Source: Paraburkholderia phytofirmans PsJN (GTDB lineage: Bacteria > Pseudomonadota > Gammaproteobacteria > Burkholderiales > Burkholderiaceae). From it: a stretch of 64,000 nt of DNA. Positions within the stretch are counted from its first letter, which is position 1; every line of letters starts with the position of its first letter. Below are positions 1 to 7,889 of the stretch, piece by piece. The DNA lies in NCBI RefSeq assembly GCF_000020125.1, contig NC_010676.1, positions 1-64,000 on the forward strand. The letters run 5' to 3'. The position numbers were made by a program, and so were the translations under genes. Under the pieces are notes generated by a model. It was given only the letters and a program-made list of their open reading frames with translations. It was not told where the DNA came from and did no database searches.

Positions 1-199
1 CCATGGTTCTGCAAGTCGTATGCCAATTTATGAGCAATGAACGAGGAATGGAATGCGAGGCGGCAACGCAAGACCAGCAGGCAATAGACGATATGCGTTC
101 TTCAACTATGGCGTTCAGTGAGCTTGAAATTCGACAGAACTGTTCGACGAGTTCCCACCAATCGACGGTGGGATGTCGGCTCATGGCGCTCTGTCGACA

Positions 200-237
200 A
201 CAAAAGCAAACGGCACGCGTGTGCGACGCGTGCCGTT
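200..237 (-). terminator. Intrinsic terminator of the three-peptide operon
   Basis: A perfect 12-bp inverted repeat (AACGGCACGCGT, 5-nt loop, ACGCGTGCCGTT) lies about 30 nt past the stop codon of the last peptide gene. On the minus strand it is followed by a T-rich tract (TTGCTTTTGTTG). Stem plus T-tract is the classical Rho-independent layout. The leftmost 200 bases of the window beyond it show no supportable gene. Confidence 0.8.
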
Positions 238-269
238 GCTATGACTGTGCGACGCCGAAGCGGGGCGCG

Positions 270-479
270 CTACGGTTTGCGCTGCATGGCGGCTTTGGCA
301 ATCGTCTGATGCGCGGCGGGGAAGCCCGGCGGATATTCGACCACGCGTGCCGAAGCCGGCACCAGCGGCACGGCCGCGTTCAGCCGCGCGCCAATACGCG
401 CACCACCGACGATGGCCGTCATGGCCTGACGGTCGAGTTCGACGCTATCGGTGAGGTCCCTGATGATCAGCCTGGTCAT
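270..479 (-). CDS. Double-glycine-leader peptide A (divergent paralogue)
   Basis: This 69-residue product has the same 26-residue leader pattern as four other small genes here: L-x-I-x-DL-[ST], then LD at 15-16, AM at 19-20 and GG at 25-26 (residues read MTRLIIRDLTDSVELDRQAM, then TAIVGG). I chose the ATG at 479 because a GGAG ribosome-binding site precedes it and the leader then aligns exactly with the paralogues. Peptidase-C39 exporters cut such leaders after GG. The predicted core is 43 residues, Ala/Pro-rich, mildly basic, without Cys, and unlike the Asn-rich cores of the others. It is the third gene of a minus-strand operon and ends just before a terminator. The core may be decaying or have another role; its function is unknown. 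Confidence 0.75.
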   Translation of the reverse strand: MTRLIIRDLTDSVELDRQAMTAIVGGARIGARLNAAVPLVPASARVVEYPPGFPAAHQTIAKAAMQRKP

Positions 480-662
480 GGTGGCTCCGGAAATGAAATC
501 GAGCGGCGCGCCGGTGCAATGCGCCGGCCGCCGCTCGGGTGTGTCGTGAAATGTGCTGAGGTCTCCCCGCACAATCAGTATAGGAAATCTCGCTGCAACT
601 CGCCGGCCGGCGACGACATGCCGGCATTCGCGAGGCCCCCCGGCCCTCGCGACGGCAAGCCG

Positions 663-947
663 TCACACGGTGGCGTTGTTGGCGCCCCACAGCGACGGGC
701 TGACGTTCAGGTGCAGCGGCACGAAGCCCGCGCCGATCACGCCGACGTTGTTGAGTGCGGCGACGTTGACGTACTGCATCTGGTTGAGGTTCTGGTTGAT
801 CGAGACGTTGACGTTGGCAATGCCGCCAAGGCCGGCGACCGAGGGCAGGCCGGGCACGCTGCTGCCGGTGCCGCCGGCCACCGCCGACATGGCGCGGCGG
901 TCGAGCTCGCGGGTGCCGGACAGATCGCGAATCATGAGGGATGACAT
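663..947 (-). CDS. Double-glycine-leader peptide B
   Basis: This 94-residue secreted-peptide precursor has a 26-residue leader with the shared DLS...ELD..AMSAVAGG pattern. A GGAG ribosome-binding site precedes the ATG. The predicted 68-residue core is rich in Gly, Asn, Val and Ser, has NVNVSINQNLNQMQYVNV-like alternation of Asn/Gln with hydrophobics, and contains no Cys and no Lys or Arg. That composition argues against a pore-forming class II bacteriocin or a lanthipeptide. It would suit a beta-rich or self-assembling extracellular peptide, which is inference. It lies 88 bp downstream of peptide C and 183 bp upstream of peptide A on the same strand, with no separate sigma-54 promoter visible, so it is probably co-transcribed with both. 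Confidence 0.8.
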   Translation of the reverse strand: MSSLMIRDLSGTRELDRRAMSAVAGGTGSSVPGLPSVAGLGGIANVNVSINQNLNQMQYVNVAALNNVGVIGAGFVPLHLNVSPSLWGANNATV

Positions 948-1035
948 GGTGCTTCTCCAAAGGTGCGCGGAAGACGGGGGTAACCGTCGGCAGGCGAAGC
1001 GCGCGGGCGAGCCGGGCGCCTCGCCTCGCCGCGTA

Positions 1036-1314
1036 TTACACGTGGATGTTGTTGCTCGTCGTGACGTACGGGTTGACCGTCGAGCTGATGCCGGTGGCGA
1101 ACGCGACGTTGTTGCCGTTGGCGTTCTGCAGGTTCAGCTGGTTGTTGATCAGCTGGGTGGCGTCGACCTTCTTGCTGTCGTTCGGGGCAAAGACGGGGCT
1201 GAAGTTGAAGTACGAGGACGACGGATAGTAGCCGGTGCCGCCGCGCACGGCGCTCATGGCGCGGCTGTCGAGTTGTTCGGTGATGGACAGGTCTTTGATC
1301 ATCAGTGCGTTCAT
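1036..1314 (-). CDS. Double-glycine-leader peptide C
   Basis: This 92-residue precursor has a leader reading MNALMIKDLSITEQLDSRAM followed by SAVRGG, which is nearly identical to that of peptide D at 7569. The predicted 66-residue core starts TGYYPSSSYFNF and contains a VDATQLIN segment and a NANGNN motif. It is rich in Asn, Ser and Thr and lacks Cys. The ATG at 1314 has a GGAG ribosome-binding site 7-10 nt upstream. This is the first gene of a three-gene unit (C, B, A), about 64 nt downstream of the predicted sigma-54 start site. Core, 5' leader and promoter are all closely similar to those of peptide D, so the two units arose by recent duplication. The biological activity of the mature peptide is unknown. 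Confidence 0.85.
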   Translation of the reverse strand: MNALMIKDLSITEQLDSRAMSAVRGGTGYYPSSSYFNFSPVFAPNDSKKVDATQLINNQLNLQNANGNNVAFATGISSTVNPYVTTSNNIHV

Positions 1315-1358
1315 GGTGAGTCTCCGGAAGGTAAAGGTCGGGGTGTTGCGGTCGGGTG

Positions 1359-1377
1359 CGAGCAACTTGTCTGCTCG
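1359..1377 (-). other. 5'-leader hairpin of the C-B-A transcript
   Basis: A 6-bp inverted repeat (CGAGCA, 7-nt loop GACAAGT, TGCTCG on the minus strand) lies at the predicted 5' end of the transcript. The same 19 bases recur exactly in front of peptide D, whereas the following spacer differs more. A conserved 5'-terminal hairpin could stabilise the mRNA or control translation; this is inference. Confidence 0.6.
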
Positions 1378-1388
1378 GGTATCACTAA

Positions 1389-1404
1389 TGCACAGGCTGT
1401 GCCA
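1389..1404 (-). promoter_or_regulatory. Sigma-54 promoter P1 (peptides C-B-A)
   Basis: Read on the minus strand, TGGCACAGCCTGTGCA matches the RpoN consensus TGGCAC-N5-TTGCW. The invariant GG and GC are separated by exactly 10 bp. The predicted start site is near 1378, about 64 nt before the ATG of peptide C. Equivalent promoters at similar distances precede peptides D and E. Confidence 0.82.
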
Positions 1405-1526
1405 GTTTTATTCAAGGCTCCTAAGAAAGTTGGGGAAGGCCTGTGGTGCAAGGGTTTCGCGCTGCCGTGGCGGACACGCGCCGGCGCATTGCCGCGTGAA
1501 AGCGATGCACGACTGACGGTGCACGC

Positions 1527-1551
1527 CCGACAGACCATCGCATGCTGTTGG
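1527..1551. promoter_or_regulatory. Candidate activator site (UAS) for P1
   Basis: An imperfect palindrome of the form CCRACA-N13-TGTYGG is centred about 161 bp upstream of the predicted P1 start. A palindrome of the same length and pattern is centred 160 bp upstream of P2. Position and symmetry fit a binding site for the sigma-54 activator encoded at 17603-18961. That assignment is inference. Confidence 0.65.
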
Positions 1552-1599
1552 ATCAAGAACGACACAGACGCCCCGCGCAGGCAGCGGGGCAATCCTGGT

Positions 1600-1628
1600 T
1601 TGCGAAAGGACGGAGCGGGAGCTAGTAT
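1600..1628 (+). promoter_or_regulatory. Possible sigma-70 promoter of the Ser/Thr kinase gene
   Basis: TTGCGA and TAGTAT are separated by 17 bp, about 100 bp upstream of the kinase ATG. Each hexamer matches 4 of 6 consensus positions, so support is weak. The rest of the 1315-1729 interval holds P1, its activator site, a small GCCCCGC/GCGGGGC hairpin (1570-1590) and no gene. Confidence 0.3.
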
Positions 1629-1729
1629 CGAAGCGGCACATGTAACTGGTTACGAAAGGTTCTCTATCAGCCCGACAGGCTTGGATCGTACGCGACCCGG
1701 CCCAACGGCAGCGGCGGCGCTTCGCACAT

Positions 1730-3865
1730 ATGGCTAGCCTTGCGCGTGTGATTCACGACTTTCAGAACGGCGAGCTGTCCCGTGACGAGTTCGTGGCTCA
1801 ACTCGACAGCACGCTGACGACCGAAGGGCTCGGCCCCACACAGCTGCTGGACATGCTTGGCGCGGCACATCGCAAAGCGCCGCTCCCCGACGATCTTTAC
1901 GTGGAAGTGCGGCGGCGCATCGAGCAGTTGCGCGTCTCGAATGTGGCGGCGGGCGGCGACGAAACCGGCATCCAGACCACCGTCGAGATTCCGTCGATAC
2001 GGTCGGCAAGCGCCGGCAGTGCAGCCAACGCAGCGGGCGCTGGCAGCACCACGGACCACGACCAGATCAAAGGCACCGGCGACACGCTCAACAACCGTTT
2101 CGTGCTGGAGGAATGCCTCGGCGTCGGCGGCATGGGCACGGTGTACAAGGCGCTCGATCTGCGCAAGCTCGAGGCTTCGGATCGCAAACCGTATCTCGCG
2201 ATCAAGGTGCTCAACGTCCAGTTCCGCGGCAATCCGAATTCGCTCGTCGCGCTGCAGCGCGAGGCGCGCAAGGCGCAAGTGCTCGCGCATCGCAACATCA
2301 TCACGGTGTACGACTTCGATCGCGACGGACCGATCGTTTATCTGACGATGGAGTATCTGTCCGGCAAACCGCTCAGCCAGTTGCTGCGCACGCCGGGCTA
2401 TCAGGGCATGCCGGTGCGCGCGGCACTGCCGATCGTGCGCGGCATGTGCAGCGCGCTCGCCTATGCGCACGAACGCGGCTTCGTGCATTGCGACTTCAAA
2501 CCCGCCAACGTGTTTCTCACGACGAACGCCGAAGTGAAAGTGATCGACTTCGGCATTGCCCGCGTTTTCCAGCGTCCGGAAGAAGAGAGCGATGCCACCG
2601 TCTTCGATCCGGGGAGCCTCGGCGCGTTGACGCCCGCGTATGCCAGTCCGGAAATGATCGAACACCGCGAGCCGGATCCGCGCGACGACATTTACGCGCT
2701 CGGTTGCATCACGTATGAGTTGCTGACCGGCCACCATCCGTTCGACCGCTTGTCCGCCACACAAGCGCGCAACTCCGATTTCAAACCGCAGCGGCCGGCT
2801 AATCTCGATTCAAAACAATGGCGGGCGCTGCGCGCCGCGCTGTCGTTCGATCGCAATACGCGCATGCCGAGCGTGGCGCGCTTCATCGCGGAGTTCGATA
2901 ATGAAGCGCGCGCGGAAAAATCGGGCACGCTGGCGAAGGTGGGGCTCGCGAGTTTCGCGGTGGTTTGCGCCGCGGCCGTCGGCGTGTTCGCGTTCCGCTC
3001 GGGCGCGAACCGGCATAACGGAGCACAGACGCAGGCAGGCGCATCGCAGGCTTTGACCGGGCAGGCGGCTTCGTCGATTTCGGAAGGGGCGGTGACCGCA
3101 CCGCCTGCTGCGCCGCCGGCAAGTCCGGTCGCGGCAGCGCCCGCTACGCCGCCGGCGGTGTCCGCAGCAAAGCCCGCGCCGAAGCCGGCACTGACTCTCG
3201 CCGCCGTCACCCCGGCGCTGACGCAAGTGCCTTGTTCGGCGCTATCCGCCTCAGTCCAGGATCACTCGTTGACGGTGCGGGGTTACGTTTCGCAACGCTA
3301 TGGCGCGGCGCATCTGAAGGACACGCTGGCGGCGTTGCCGGGCGTCGATACGCTGACGCTCCAGGTCGAGCCGCTTGCCGACGACAAATGCGACACCATC
3401 AAGGCATTCGCGCCCTACTGGATTCACAACATGCAGGCCGGCCACGTCGCGGCCTTGCATGTGCGGCCGCCAGGTGGTCAGTTGAGCGACGGCGACCCGC
3501 TGGTGGTCGACGTCACCACGCCGGGCTACGACTCATATGTGAACCTCGACTACTACCAACTCGACGGCAGCGTCGTGCACATGGTGCCGAGCCCCCGCGC
3601 AAAGGACAATCAAGCGCCGCCGCACTACGCCGCCACGGTCGGCAGCGCCGGTGACTGGATCATTTCGAAGCCGTTCGGATCGGAGATGGTGGTGCTGCTG
3701 ATCACGCCGGCGCCGCTATTCGACAAGCCGCGCCCGGAGAGCGAATCACGCGCCGACTATCTGCGTGCGCTCGATGCACGCCTCGCGCAGATCGGCGGCA
3801 AATACAGCCGCGATCATATCGTCGCCGATTTCGCGCCGATCACGACGAAACCGCGCTCGCCCTGA
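1730..3865 (+). CDS. Transmembrane Ser/Thr protein kinase with C-terminal DUF4384-like domain
   Basis: This 711-residue protein is a Hanks-type kinase. An N-terminal segment of about 120 residues precedes the kinase domain, which has Gly-rich loop GVGGMG (131-136), catalytic Lys in LAIK (159), HCDFKPAN (253-260, HRD-type loop with catalytic Asp), DFG (273-275) and an APE-like SPEM with DIYALG. A hydrophobic segment near residue 403-420 should cross the inner membrane. An Ala/Pro-rich linker then leads to a roughly 200-residue C-terminal region resembling DUF4384, a domain often fused to or encoded beside such kinases and caspases. All catalytic residues are present. Tandem FHA (9760) and PP2C (18986) genes in the same region suggest a kinase/phosphatase/phospho-reader circuit controlling peptide export or the sigma-54 activator. 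Substrates are not shown by the sequence. Confidence 0.9.
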   Translation: MASLARVIHDFQNGELSRDEFVAQLDSTLTTEGLGPTQLLDMLGAAHRKAPLPDDLYVEVRRRIEQLRVSNVAAGGDETGIQTTVEIPSIRSASAGSAANAAGAGSTTDHDQIKGTGDTLNNRFVLEECLGVGGMGTVYKALDLRKLEASDRKPYLAIKVLNVQFRGNPNSLVALQREARKAQVLAHRNIITVYDFDRDGPIVYLTMEYLSGKPLSQLLRTPGYQGMPVRAALPIVRGMCSALAYAHERGFVHCDFKPANVFLTTNAEVKVIDFGIARVFQRPEEESDATVFDPGSLGALTPAYASPEMIEHREPDPRDDIYALGCITYELLTGHHPFDRLSATQARNSDFKPQRPANLDSKQWRALRAALSFDRNTRMPSVARFIAEFDNEARAEKSGTLAKVGLASFAVVCAAAVGVFAFRSGANRHNGAQTQAGASQALTGQAASSISEGAVTAPPAAPPASPVAAAPATPPAVSAAKPAPKPALTLAAVTPALTQVPCSALSASVQDHSLTVRGYVSQRYGAAHLKDTLAALPGVDTLTLQVEPLADDKCDTIKAFAPYWIHNMQAGHVAALHVRPPGGQLSDGDPLVVDVTTPGYDSYVNLDYYQLDGSVVHMVPSPRAKDNQAPPHYAATVGSAGDWIISKPFGSEMVVLLITPAPLFDKPRPESESRADYLRALDARLAQIGGKYSRDHIVADFAPITTKPRSP

Positions 3866-3892
3866 GCGGAGCGGGAGCGCGGTTTCTCTCGT
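3842..3892. terminator. Hairpin between convergent kinase and caspase genes
   Basis: A 12-bp inverted repeat (GAAACCGCGCTC ... GAGCGCGGTTTC) spans the kinase stop codon and lies between two convergent genes. It is followed by TCTCTCG rather than a pure T-run, so termination is likely but not certain. Confidence 0.55.
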
Positions 3893-3937
3893 GATGGGCT
3901 GTGAGTCCGATCGACACTCGAACGCGGCCCCGCCAAG

Positions 3938-5917
3938 TCACTTCAGATCTTTGACGACCCGGAAGCCATCCTGCGACTGACGCACGCCCGCGCTGTACTT
4001 GAAGCGGGTCGCGCTGAGCATGTAGCTGCCGCCTTCGCGCCACGAGCCGCCACGAATCACGCGCATGTCGCAGCCAGGGGTGTCCCATGCATGACCATCG
4101 GCGGGCGCGGCCTGGTAGGTGTTGTGCCAGCAGTCGGCGGTCCATTCCCAAACGCTGCCGTTCATGTCGTACAGGCCGAGCGGATTCGGTGCGAACGAGC
4201 CCGCGGCCTCAGGCCCTTCCTTGTGCCACGGGTCGCCGCAGTCCTTGCAATTGGCGTTGCCCTTGCGCATCTGGTCGCCCCACCAGTAGGCACTGGTGGT
4301 GCCGCCGCGATCCGCGTATTCCCATTCCGCTTCGGTGGGCAGACGGTACGGTTTGCCGGTGGTCTTGCTCAGCCATTTCACGTACTGCTGCGCGTCGTCC
4401 CAACTGAGGTCGCGCGCGGGTGCGGCTTTGTTTGTGTTGCTCTCCGGCGTGAGTTTCTGGCACGCATTGGCGGCGACGCATGCGTTCCACTGGTCGACGG
4501 TCACCTCGTACTTGCCGATCGCGAACGGCGCGCCGATGGTCACGTGATGAACGGGTTTTTCGGACGGGTCGTCGGTACTGCTGCCCATCGAGAACGAACC
4601 GGCGGGTACGGTGATCATGATCGGACAGGTTGCGCAATCGCGGCTTTCGCCGGCAACCGGTGCATGCGTGACGGGCTTTTGCGCGACCGCTGCCGCGGGT
4701 GGCGCAGCGGCCGGGGCGGCACTCGGAGCGGGCTTGGGCGGCGGGGTGCTAGCCGGTGGCGTTGGTCGCGCAACCTGCGGCGTGGGTGCTATTGAAGGCG
4801 CAGCGGGCGTGGTTGCGGACGGCCCATTCGACGTCGCCGCGGCACGCAAGCGCTCGATGCGCGCATGAGCGAGCGTGGCGAAGCGGCCGTTCGGATAGGC
4901 CTTCAAATAGGCCTCGTAGTCGCCCGGGTAGTTGCTGTCCTTGATCGAATTCCAGAACGTGATTTCGTATTGTTCGCTGCTGTCTTTCGGCAGGATGCCT
5001 CTGCTGTGCAGCGTGACGACGGGATTGTCCCGCGCCGTGAATGCGGCATCCGCCGTCAGCCAGGGCCGAGGAAGCGAAGCGGCAACCCACGGCGTTTGCT
5101 CGCCGCCGGTGGCGTCGCGAACCTGCGCTGCGACGCGTTGCAACAGATCCGCCAGCGTTAGCGATGGAGCGCTATCGAGCGCGTGCAGCCATGCATTCGT
5201 ATAGACGCCGTGCCGCGTGCCGTCTGCCGCAAAACCGCCGGGCGCGGTTGCGTAGGCAACCACTGTATTGTGGGGAAGCGCGGATGTATCGTCCGTGGAG
5301 GTCGTCGAGAACGGATCGTTCAGACACGTATCGAGGATCACGAGATTGAGCCGGGCGTCACGCGGCCCGTCCATCGCCTGCAAAACGGTGTGCAGATCGA
5401 CACCGTTGCGCACGACTGCAGCCGGCGAGCGGGCATCGAGTCCTGCGGGAATGAGCAGTGTTTGCGGGCCGATCCGCATGCCGTGTCCCGCGAAATAGAA
5501 CAGACCGACACCACCCGCCCGCAAGCGCTGATGAAATTCGCCGATGGCCTCGCGCATTTGCTGCGGCGTCGCATTTGTGCGCAGGATGACGTCGAAGCCG
5601 AGCGTCTGGAGCTTGTCGCGCATGGCTGTGGCGTCGCGGGGCGCGTTCTCTCGCAGAGCATCCACTTGCGGGCCGTCGTGACCCGTACCGCCCACACCTT
5701 CCGCACCATACGCGCCGTTACCGATCACAAGCGCAATGCGCGGAGCAAGCGCGTTGCCACGTTGTGGCGCGAACGGAGCAACCTGCGTGAGCGGCAAGCT
5801 CGCCTCACTCGCACCGCGCTCGGCGCCCTCGCTTTGCGGCGCCGCAAAAGCATCGCCCCAATGCGCCTGCATTGCCCCGGCCATGCACACCAGCATGAAT
5901 ATTCGCCACATCTTCAC
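3938..5917 (-). CDS. Secreted caspase-like (C14) protein fused to an FGE/SUMF1-type domain
   Basis: This 659-residue protein starts with a Sec-type signal peptide ([18 protein letters not shown]...). A caspase-family fold follows at about 59-290: the strand [11 protein letters not shown], the His motif FAGHG (His145) and the Cys motif [10 protein letters not shown] (Cys198), so the dyad is present. A Pro/Ala-rich linker (about 365-425) leads to an FGE-sulfatase domain (about 432-659) with [27 protein letters not shown]-like [12 protein letters not shown] and RVIRGGSW. Such domains may act in formylglycine formation or simply as binding modules; the active-site cysteines of true FGEs were not verified. 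It is convergent with the kinase. Caspase, kinase, DUF4384 and FGE modules recur together in bacterial signalling loci, so a place in the export circuit is plausible but unproved. Confidence 0.85.
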   Translation of the reverse strand: MKMWRIFMLVCMAGAMQAHWGDAFAAPQSEGAERGASEASLPLTQVAPFAPQRGNALAPRIALVIGNGAYGAEGVGGTGHDGPQVDALRENAPRDATAMRDKLQTLGFDVILRTNATPQQMREAIGEFHQRLRAGGVGLFYFAGHGMRIGPQTLLIPAGLDARSPAAVVRNGVDLHTVLQAMDGPRDARLNLVILDTCLNDPFSTTSTDDTSALPHNTVVAYATAPGGFAADGTRHGVYTNAWLHALDSAPSLTLADLLQRVAAQVRDATGGEQTPWVAASLPRPWLTADAAFTARDNPVVTLHSRGILPKDSSEQYEITFWNSIKDSNYPGDYEAYLKAYPNGRFATLAHARIERLRAAATSNGPSATTPAAPSIAPTPQVARPTPPASTPPPKPAPSAAPAAAPPAAAVAQKPVTHAPVAGESRDCATCPIMITVPAGSFSMGSSTDDPSEKPVHHVTIGAPFAIGKYEVTVDQWNACVAANACQKLTPESNTNKAAPARDLSWDDAQQYVKWLSKTTGKPYRLPTEAEWEYADRGGTTSAYWWGDQMRKGNANCKDCGDPWHKEGPEAAGSFAPNPLGLYDMNGSVWEWTADCWHNTYQAAPADGHAWDTPGCDMRVIRGGSWREGGSYMLSATRFKYSAGVRQSQDGFRVVKDLK

Positions 5918-6279
5918 ATCCTGTTTGTTCCGGACAGAACATAGGCAATCGAGGACCGCACAACTCGCAGCCGCCGCCGGCGTGAATCGCGCGAAACATC
6001 GACGCCGCTATCGACCATCCATCTGCAACCTCTTAATAACGATAGCACGCGCTTTGCGCGCCACAACTGTCCGCGTGCCCCGAATGCGTCATACGGTTAA
6101 CGAGTGTGGCGTATCTTTTTGGCAAGTTACGTCCTAAGCTAATTTCACAAAGTAGGGCGGCAAGCTCGTTTTAACCAGGTGGCCGTCCAATCGCGCGTAC
6201 GCCCGCGACATCCAGCCGGAACGCCCGGTCTGCCTCGCGCAGCCGAGTTGGCCATGACCCCTCTTCGGGAGAGTGCGCT
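5918..6279. other. Intergenic region between divergent caspase and DUF4399 genes
   Basis: This 362-bp stretch separates divergent genes and must hold both promoters. I see no gene, no convincing -24/-12 or -35/-10 pair and no strong hairpin. A TGGC...TTGGCA string near 6107-6124 has the wrong GG-GC spacing for sigma-54. Confidence 0.5.
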
Positions 6280-6783
6280 ATGCGAAGAACCGTTACCCCC
6301 GTTGTTCTCGACGTGCCTCATGGATCGCATGCGCGTCGCGAGGTATTGCGCCGAACGTTGCGCGCGACGCTCCTTCTTATGTTCGGCAACATGGTGCCGA
6401 GCGTTTTCGCGGCGGCCGAGCAAACGCCGTCGCCGCCGGGTGCCGAGGAATACATCATCTGGCCATCTGACGGCACGGTGATTCACGGCGGCAAGTTGTG
6501 GGTGCGCATGGGACTGCGGAACATGGGTGTGTGTCCGAAGGGCGTCGTGTTCCCGAACACCGGCCATCACCATTTGCTGATCGACACCGACCTGCCGCCG
6601 CTCGATCAGGAGATCCCGTCGGATCGCAACCACCTGCACTTCGGCGCGGGTGAGACGGACGCGCGTATCGAGTTGCCGCCGGGCAAGCACACGTTGCAGC
6701 TCATTCTCGGCGACCACAACCACGTGCCGCATGTGCCGCCGGTGTATTCGAAAAAGATCACCATCACCGTGCTAAAAGACTAG
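6280..6783 (+). CDS. DUF4399 periplasmic protein 1
   Basis: This 167-residue protein has a hydrophobic N-terminal stretch (LRATLLLMFGNMVPSVFAAA) likely to be a signal sequence. A compact DUF4399 domain follows, with the motifs NTGHHHLLID, EIPSDRNHLHFGAGE, LPPGKHTLQL and a final PPVYSKKI. The His-rich signatures look capable of metal or ligand binding. The family has no known function. It is followed 47 bp later by a paralogue with the same motifs and sits between the caspase gene and peptide D, so the pair may belong to the export locus. The ATG follows a purine-rich GGGAGAG. Confidence 0.8.
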   Translation: MRRTVTPVVLDVPHGSHARREVLRRTLRATLLLMFGNMVPSVFAAAEQTPSPPGAEEYIIWPSDGTVIHGGKLWVRMGLRNMGVCPKGVVFPNTGHHHLLIDTDLPPLDQEIPSDRNHLHFGAGETDARIELPPGKHTLQLILGDHNHVPHVPPVYSKKITITVLKD

Positions 6784-6830
6784 CGCGATCCGTTCGTTCA
6801 AAGCGAATCGGTCAGGACGGAGAGACCTTC

Positions 6831-7265
6831 ATGTACAAGATCATTGCGGTCGCGGCGCTCGTCATGTCGGCGGCATTGGCTTCGCCGAATGCCGCCATTG
6901 CAGGTACGACACCCGCGCCGGCCGGCGCGCACGAGTATATCGGCTATCCCAACGACGGCCAGGTGGTTCCCGCCAACAAACCGTTCAAGGTGTGGTTCGG
7001 CCTGCGCTACATGGGCGTGGCGCCGAAGGGCGTCAAGTATCCGAATACCGGCCACCATCATCTGCTGATCGATACGGACTTGCCGCCTATGGATCAGGAG
7101 ATTCCGTCGGATCGCAATCATCTGCACTTCGGCGCGGGTGAAACGGAGACCATGATTCAACTCCCGCCAGGCAAGCACACGTTGCAGTTGCTGATGGGCG
7201 ACGACATGCATGTGCCGCACAATCCGCCGGTGTATTCAAAGAAGATCACCGTCATCGCGCGGTGA
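6831..7265 (+). CDS. DUF4399 periplasmic protein 2
   Basis: This 144-residue protein has a clear Sec signal peptide (MYKIIAVAALVMSAALASPNAAIA) and one DUF4399 domain. It shares NTGHHHLLIDTDLPP, DQEIPSDRNHLHFGAGE and LPPGKHTLQL with its upstream neighbour. The start follows GGACGGAGAGACC. The two proteins diverge mainly at the N-terminus, so the second looks like the standard exported form and the first like a duplicate with a longer leader. They are probably co-transcribed. Function is unknown; a periplasmic or surface binding role is a guess. Confidence 0.82.
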   Translation: MYKIIAVAALVMSAALASPNAAIAGTTPAPAGAHEYIGYPNDGQVVPANKPFKVWFGLRYMGVAPKGVKYPNTGHHHLLIDTDLPPMDQEIPSDRNHLHFGAGETETMIQLPPGKHTLQLLMGDDMHVPHNPPVYSKKITVIAR

Positions 7266-7332
7266 CGCACGTTTATGCATTGCGCGGCGTGACGCGGCAC
7301 GCGCGGGCCAGAGCCTCAGTGTCACGCCGCAA

Positions 7333-7357
7333 CCAACAGTTTCGCATGGGTTGTTGG
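7333..7357. promoter_or_regulatory. Candidate activator site (UAS) for P2
   Basis: The palindrome CCAACA-N13-TGTTGG is centred 160 bp upstream of the predicted P2 start, the same distance as the related palindrome at P1. The central bases also share CAACAG and ATGG positions with the P1 copy. It is proposed as the target of the sigma-54 activator at 17603. Confidence 0.68.
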
Positions 7358-7478
7358 CCGCGATCCACCATCCTCCGTGCGTCGCATCATCGCCCCATTC
7401 CGCGTTCTCTGTTCAGCCAGCCCCGCAACCCTTTATCCACGGCATTCCGGCACATTTCTTAGGATAGGAAATCAATCC

Positions 7479-7494
7479 TGGCACAGCCCATGCG
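7479..7494 (+). promoter_or_regulatory. Sigma-54 promoter P2 (peptide D)
   Basis: TGGCACAGCCCATGCG has the GG and GC elements 10 bp apart and matches TGGCAC-N5-TTGC except one T. The predicted start is near 7505, 64 nt before the peptide D ATG. The sequence from promoter to start codon is strongly similar to that of P1. Confidence 0.82.
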
Positions 7495-7505
7495 TTAGTG
7501 ACACT

Positions 7506-7524
7506 CGAGCAGACAAGTTGCTCG
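7506..7524 (+). other. 5'-leader hairpin of the peptide D transcript
   Basis: CGAGCA and TGCTCG with a GACAAGT loop lie at the predicted 5' end of the mRNA. They are identical to the hairpin in front of peptide C. Confidence 0.6.
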
Positions 7525-7568
7525 AACCCAACCGCAAACTGTGCTGTATCCCTTCCAGGAGATTTACC

Positions 7569-7850
7569 ATGAACACGCTGATGATCAAAGACCTGTCCAT
7601 CACCGAACAACTCGACAGCCGTGCCATGAGCGCCGTGCGCGGCGGTACCGGATACTATCCGTCCTCGTCGTACTTCAACTTCATGCCGGTGTACGCGCCG
7701 AACAACAGCAAGACCGTCGACGCCACCCAACTGATCAACACGACGATGAACATCCAGAACGCCAACGGCAACAACGCAGCGTTCGTTGCCGGCATCTCGA
7801 GCACGATCGATCCGCACGTGACCGCGAGCAACAACATCAACGTGCACTAA
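7569..7850 (+). CDS. Double-glycine-leader peptide D
   Basis: This 93-residue precursor is closely related to peptide C. Its leader is MNTLMIKDLSITEQLDSRAM plus SAVRGG, giving a predicted 67-residue core that begins TGYYPSSSYFNF and ends in NNINVH. The core is rich in Asn, Ser and Thr, keeps the VDATQLIN and NANGNN motifs of peptide C and lacks Cys. An AGGAG ribosome-binding site precedes the ATG. It has its own sigma-54 promoter (P2) and is followed by a long hairpin before the outer-membrane-channel gene. It differs from peptide C at scattered core positions, as expected for a duplicated pair under divergence. Export by the C39 transporter at 14550 is inferred from leader type and proximity. 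Confidence 0.87.
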   Translation: MNTLMIKDLSITEQLDSRAMSAVRGGTGYYPSSSYFNFMPVYAPNNSKTVDATQLINTTMNIQNANGNNAAFVAGISSTIDPHVTASNNINVH

Positions 7851-7863
7851 ACGGCGCAGGCCG

Positions 7864-7889
7864 CCGCGGAGGCGCTACAGCCTCCGCGG
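7864..7889 (+). other. Strong hairpin after peptide D
   Basis: A perfect 10-bp inverted repeat (CCGCGGAGGC, loop GCTACA, GCCTCCGCGG) begins 14 bp after the peptide D stop. No T-tract follows, so it is not a textbook terminator. It could protect the 3' end of an abundant short mRNA or attenuate read-through into the downstream channel gene. Confidence 0.6.

Noticed and set aside
3..944. Long plus-strand open frame at the left end
   Set aside because: It is antisense to peptides A and B, has a Gly/His/Arg-rich non-protein-like composition and no ribosome-binding site. The minus-strand genes have conserved leaders, good sites and a terminator.
270..1314. Lanthipeptide or other modified RiPP precursors
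   Set aside because: Cores lack Cys, and no LanM, radical SAM, YcaO or cyclase gene is nearby.
553..1737. 394-codon plus-strand frame over peptides B and C
   Set aside because: It runs antisense to two supported genes and across a sigma-54 promoter; no recognisable domain.
6107..6124. Sigma-54 promoter for the DUF4399 genes
   Set aside because: TGGC and TTGGCA are present, but the GG-GC spacing is wrong and the second element reads TTGGC.
7864..7889. Intrinsic terminator after peptide D
   Set aside because: The stem is strong but no T-tract follows, so it is recorded only as a hairpin.
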